From positions 1 to 7,211 of the forward strand of contig CAZUAH010000673.1 of the NCBI GenBank assembly GCA_964617665.1: 7,211 bases of DNA, written 5' to 3'. The notes below the pieces were generated by a model that had not been told where the DNA came from, did no database searches, and saw only the letters and a list, made by a program, of their open reading frames with translations. Positions 5,440 to 7,211 of this stretch are shown piece after piece; within the stretch, counting starts at the first letter, position 1; every line of letters begins with the position of its first letter. Made by a program: the position numbers and the translations under genes. The stretch comes from JADHUC01 sp964617665 (GTDB lineage Bacteria > Planctomycetota > Planctomycetia > Pirellulales > Pirellulaceae).

Positions 5440-5572
5440 CTAGCGCTCTGTCAAGGCTTAATCTCCGGGTGCTGGCATGTAGTGGTGGCTTCCAGCCGCC
5501 AAGCCAGCACTGGAAGGTGGCGGCTGGAAGCCACCACTACAACCCTAGTTCCTAGCTTTGACAAAGCGCTAG
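5440..5572. repeat. Nested inverted-repeat element (MITE- or REP-like), overlapping the oxidoreductase stop codon
   Basis: Outer arms: 5440-5458 (CTAGCGCTCTGTCAAGGCT) and 5554-5572 (AGCTTTGACAAAGCGCTAG) are inverted with 17 of 19 pairs matching. Inner arms: 5478-5501 and 5518-5541 form a perfect 24-bp stem, with a small CCAG-CA-CTGG hairpin in the loop (5504-5513). The 133-bp unit resembles a non-coding mobile or dispersed palindromic element. Its right arm contains the TAG stop (5571-5569) of the minus-strand gene. No target-site duplication is evident. I see no coding capacity. Confidence 0.6.
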
Positions 5573-6561
5573 GTCTTCAGCACAATCTTGCCCGCCAACG
5601 TGCCTGCCATTTGCAGCGTGTTTTCTTCCTGTAGCCGATGAGCGGCGGCGGCATCAGACAACGGCATGACTCGGCCGATTCGAGCCTTCAACTTGCCTTC
5701 GACGAACCAACGATTCATGTCGTCGGCACACGCTCGCATTTCGTCCGGGCTGGCTTTGAACATCACCACGCCGTGCATCGAGCATTCTTTGACATAAAAC
5801 GGCCCAACCGGAAACTCGGGACGGGCGTCCCGGCCTGCCATCAAGACAATGCGCCCGCGTTCAGCCAAGCAGCCGATGATACTGTCAAAGTCTGGCTCGC
5901 GCAGTGTTTCCCAGAATACGTTCACTCCGTCCGGGGCGAAATCGAGTACGGCCGCGTCCACATCATCCGTCTTATAGTTGACCGCCACATCCGCGCCCGA
6001 CTCGCGGCACATCTCCAGCTTCTCTTCGCTGCCGCCGGTCGTCATCACCCGCGCGCCGGCCGCCTTGGCCATTTGCACGACCATGGAACCGACGCCACCG
6101 CTGCCGCCATGCACAAAGACCGATTCACCGGCTTGGAGCTTCGCCTTCCGGAAAAGGCCCAAGTGCGCGGTCACGCCTACCAACGAAGATGCCGCAGCCT
6201 GCTCGTCATCCACACCATCCGGTGTTGGATAAAGCCAACACTCGTCCACCGCGCAGTATTCGGCAAACGAGCCTTGCCGACCAACCAGTCCCTGATTGGT
6301 AGCCCAGACGCGATCGCCAACCTTGAAGCGAGTGGCATCCGGTCCCAGTGCCTCAACCACACCAGCCAGATCACATCCGACAACAAACGGCATGGGCAAT
6401 TCCCAGAAGTTGGCTCCGCCTCGGATGTAAGTGTCGACAGGATTCAGTGACACGGCGGACACTCTCACCAGCACTTCCGCCCCTTTGGGTTCGGGACTCG
6501 GGAGGTCGCCATAGATGATGTTCTCCGGCGGGCCCGTCTGTTCGATATAGGCAGCTTTCAT
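5569..6561 (-). CDS. NADPH:quinone reductase-like oxidoreductase (zinc-free medium-chain dehydrogenase)
   Basis: A 330-residue medium-chain dehydrogenase/reductase of the quinone oxidoreductase (QOR/zeta-crystallin) branch. The GroES-like N-terminal half carries VSLNPVDTYIRGG (37-49), FVVGCDLAGVVEALG (59-73) and VGDRVWA (81-87). The Rossmann half has the nucleotide motif HGGSGGVGS (141-149) and then VVQMAKAAGARV. The catalytic and structural zinc cysteines of alcohol dehydrogenases are absent, as expected for QOR. It probably reduces quinones or activated enones with NADPH in the cytoplasm. The ATG at 6561 has GAGGG 6 nt upstream (6572-6568). The last codons and the TAG stop lie in, or directly against, the right arm of the inverted-repeat element at 5440-5572; the C-terminal GKIVLKT is nonetheless normal for the family. 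Confidence 0.92.
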   Translation of the reverse strand: MKAAYIEQTGPPENIIYGDLPSPEPKGAEVLVRVSAVSLNPVDTYIRGGANFWELPMPFVVGCDLAGVVEALGPDATRFKVGDRVWATNQGLVGRQGSFAEYCAVDECWLYPTPDGVDDEQAAASSLVGVTAHLGLFRKAKLQAGESVFVHGGSGGVGSMVVQMAKAAGARVMTTGGSEEKLEMCRESGADVAVNYKTDDVDAAVLDFAPDGVNVFWETLREPDFDSIIGCLAERGRIVLMAGRDARPEFPVGPFYVKECSMHGVVMFKASPDEMRACADDMNRWFVEGKLKARIGRVMPLSDAAAAHRLQEENTLQMAGTLAGKIVLKT

Positions 6562-6567
6562 CGGTTT

Positions 6568-6572
6568 CCCTC
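6568..6572 (-). promoter_or_regulatory. Ribosome binding site of the quinone oxidoreductase-like gene
   Basis: GAGGG on the minus strand is spaced 6 nt from the ATG at 6561, confirming that start. It lies just before the corrupted sequence, so the gene itself appears intact. Confidence 0.65.
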
Positions 6573-6575
6573 ACT

Positions 6576-6737
6576 GTAGGGTGGGGGGGGCCGTTTGGGG
6601 GGGCCCCGGGGGCGCGGCGCGCCCCCCACGGGGGGGCGCGCGCGGGGGCCCGCCCCCACGGNNNNNNNNNNGGGGCGGCCCCTTTGCGACACGCCCCCCC
6701 CCCTGCGGGGGGCCTTCTCTCCGCCCCCCCACCCTAC
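6576..6737. repeat. Inverted repeat bounding a corrupted G/C-homopolymer stretch
   Basis: GTAGGGTGGGGGGG (6576-6589) is the exact reverse complement of 6724-6737. Between them the sequence is almost only G and C runs with a run of Ns, unlike anything else in the window. It looks like a real palindromic repeat whose interior was sequenced or assembled badly; the true length and content are unknown. Open frames read through this stretch are not genes. Confidence 0.5.
6662..6671. other. Assembly gap (10 N)
   Basis: Ten consecutive N bases mark a scaffold join of unknown true length. Adjacency of the aminotransferase and oxidoreductase genes therefore rests on scaffolding. Confidence 0.99.
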
Positions 6738-6758
6738 GTCGTCACGCCCGAGGCCGCA

Positions 6759-7211
6759 TCATGCTTTGGCATTTTTGGCGTAGAACGCCGTGGCAGCGGC
6801 AACGCTCGAACCGTGTTCAAACTGGTGGCCTTGTTCGGCAAGCAACTGCTCGAGTGCGGACAAGAACAGCAGCACGTTATTCGCTCGCGACGCATACCCC
6901 ATCAATCCGATCCGCCACACTCTGCCATTGAAATCGCCCAAACCGGCACCGATCTCGATGCCGAAACGATTTAGCAAACCGCCACGAATCGCCGCGTCGT
7001 GAACGCCCTCGGGAATCCGAACCGCGTTCAACATGGGCAATTGATGCCCTTCCTGCGCCGCATACTCGATGCCCAATGCCGACAGCCCGGCTTTCAAAGC
7101 CAAGTGGTTTTGCATGTGACGGGCAAAGCAGCTCTCCAACCCTTCCTCGTGAATAATTCGCAGGGCCTCGTACAAAGCGTATGACATGTTCACGGGCGCC
7201 GTGTGGTGGTA
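6759..7211 (-). CDS. Alanine/serine-glyoxylate aminotransferase family protein (C-terminal part)
   Basis: The frame is open from the right edge to the TGA at 6761-6759, giving the last 150 residues of a class V, PLP-dependent aminotransferase of about 380 residues. It enters on YHHTAPVNMSYALYEAL, the loop and helix that follow the PLP lysine region in AGXT-type enzymes. The rest also follows that family: GLESCFARHMQNH, GHQLPMLNAVRIPEG, FGIEIGAGLG, and RVWRIGLMGY with the Arg that binds the substrate carboxylate (Arg360 in human AGT). The internal ATG or GTG near 7190 is not the start. The PLP lysine and the N-terminus lie outside the window. It likely transfers an amino group from alanine or serine to glyoxylate. 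The same-strand oxidoreductase follows after about 200 bp containing the gap, so cotranscription is uncertain. Confidence 0.9.
   Translation of the reverse strand, partial: YHHTAPVNMSYALYEALRIIHEEGLESCFARHMQNHLALKAGLSALGIEYAAQEGHQLPMLNAVRIPEGVHDAAIRGGLLNRFGIEIGAGLGDFNGRVWRIGLMGYASRANNVLLFLSALEQLLAEQGHQFEHGSSVAAATAFYAKNAKA

Larger units (their letters stand above)
5266..5568. other. Convergent intergenic region made of hairpins, no gene seen
   Basis: The 303 bp between two convergent genes contain four independent inverted repeats, described separately, and a small CGGG-CATA-CCCG palindrome (5425-5436). The short open frame here encodes nothing recognisable. Confidence 0.6.

Noticed and set aside
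5316..5572. CRISPR array
   Set aside because: The repeats are inverted rather than direct, differ from one another, and show no regular spacer unit; no cas gene is present.
5638..6450. Plus-strand open frame of 270 codons opposite the quinone oxidoreductase-like gene
   Set aside because: It is wholly antisense to a complete medium-chain dehydrogenase; the His/Arg-rich composition is typical of a complement frame.
6581..6974. Plus-strand open frames through the N gap
   Set aside because: They are Gly/Pro/Arg-rich translations of homopolymer runs and Ns, then antisense to the aminotransferase gene; they are assembly artefacts.
1..7211. tRNA, rRNA, riboswitch, transposase, toxin-antitoxin or phage-defence genes
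   Set aside because: I looked for characteristic motifs on both strands and found none that I could support; all sizeable genes are metabolic enzymes or the SUMF1 lipoprotein.

Overview
The window looks like chromosomal DNA from a planctomycete, probably of the Pirellula/Rhodopirellula type, taken from a draft or metagenome assembly. The main reasons are a SUMF1-domain lipoprotein with the IGMKLKLIPAGEFMMGS signature, scattered GC-rich hairpin repeats between genes, mostly loosely packed single genes on both strands, and a 10-N scaffold gap. This assignment is an inference from style; there is no rRNA or other marker gene in the window.

Layout, left to right. Positions 1-1600 (minus) hold an incomplete, secreted, lipid-anchored protein with two SUMF1 domains, the second cut by the window edge. 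A 366-bp divergent control region follows (1601-1966), with a good sigma70-like promoter for the lipoprotein and two palindromes. Next are an RraA-like/HMG-aldolase-family gene (1967-2695, plus) and, convergent with it, a PIG-L/LmbE (BshB1-like) deacetylase (2715-3455, minus). A second divergent region leads to a two-gene plus-strand operon: a D-2-hydroxyacid dehydrogenase of the phosphoglycerate-dehydrogenase type (3635-4618), then 14 bp later a small NADP-binding reductase related to F420:NADP oxidoreductase (4633-5265). Between this operon and the convergent quinone-oxidoreductase-like gene (5569-6561, minus) lies a 303-bp stretch packed with four separate hairpins. One is a nested inverted repeat whose outer arm runs into the 3' end of the oxidoreductase gene and supplies its stop codon. 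Upstream of that gene is a corrupted G/C-homopolymer stretch around the N gap, bounded by an inverted repeat. The window closes inside the C-terminal part of an alanine/serine-glyoxylate aminotransferase family gene (6759-7211, minus).

How the genes may fit together: the RraA-like protein (2-oxo acid aldolase/decarboxylase family), the 2-hydroxyacid dehydrogenase, the NADP-dependent reductase and the glyoxylate aminotransferase all plausibly handle small 2-oxo/2-hydroxy acids (glyoxylate, hydroxypyruvate, pyruvate-type compounds). They are not one operon, however, and no shared pathway can be proven from sequence. The most unusual content is not a new enzyme system. It is the in-frame SUMF1 duplication with a shifted cysteine pattern, and the cluster of intergenic palindromes.
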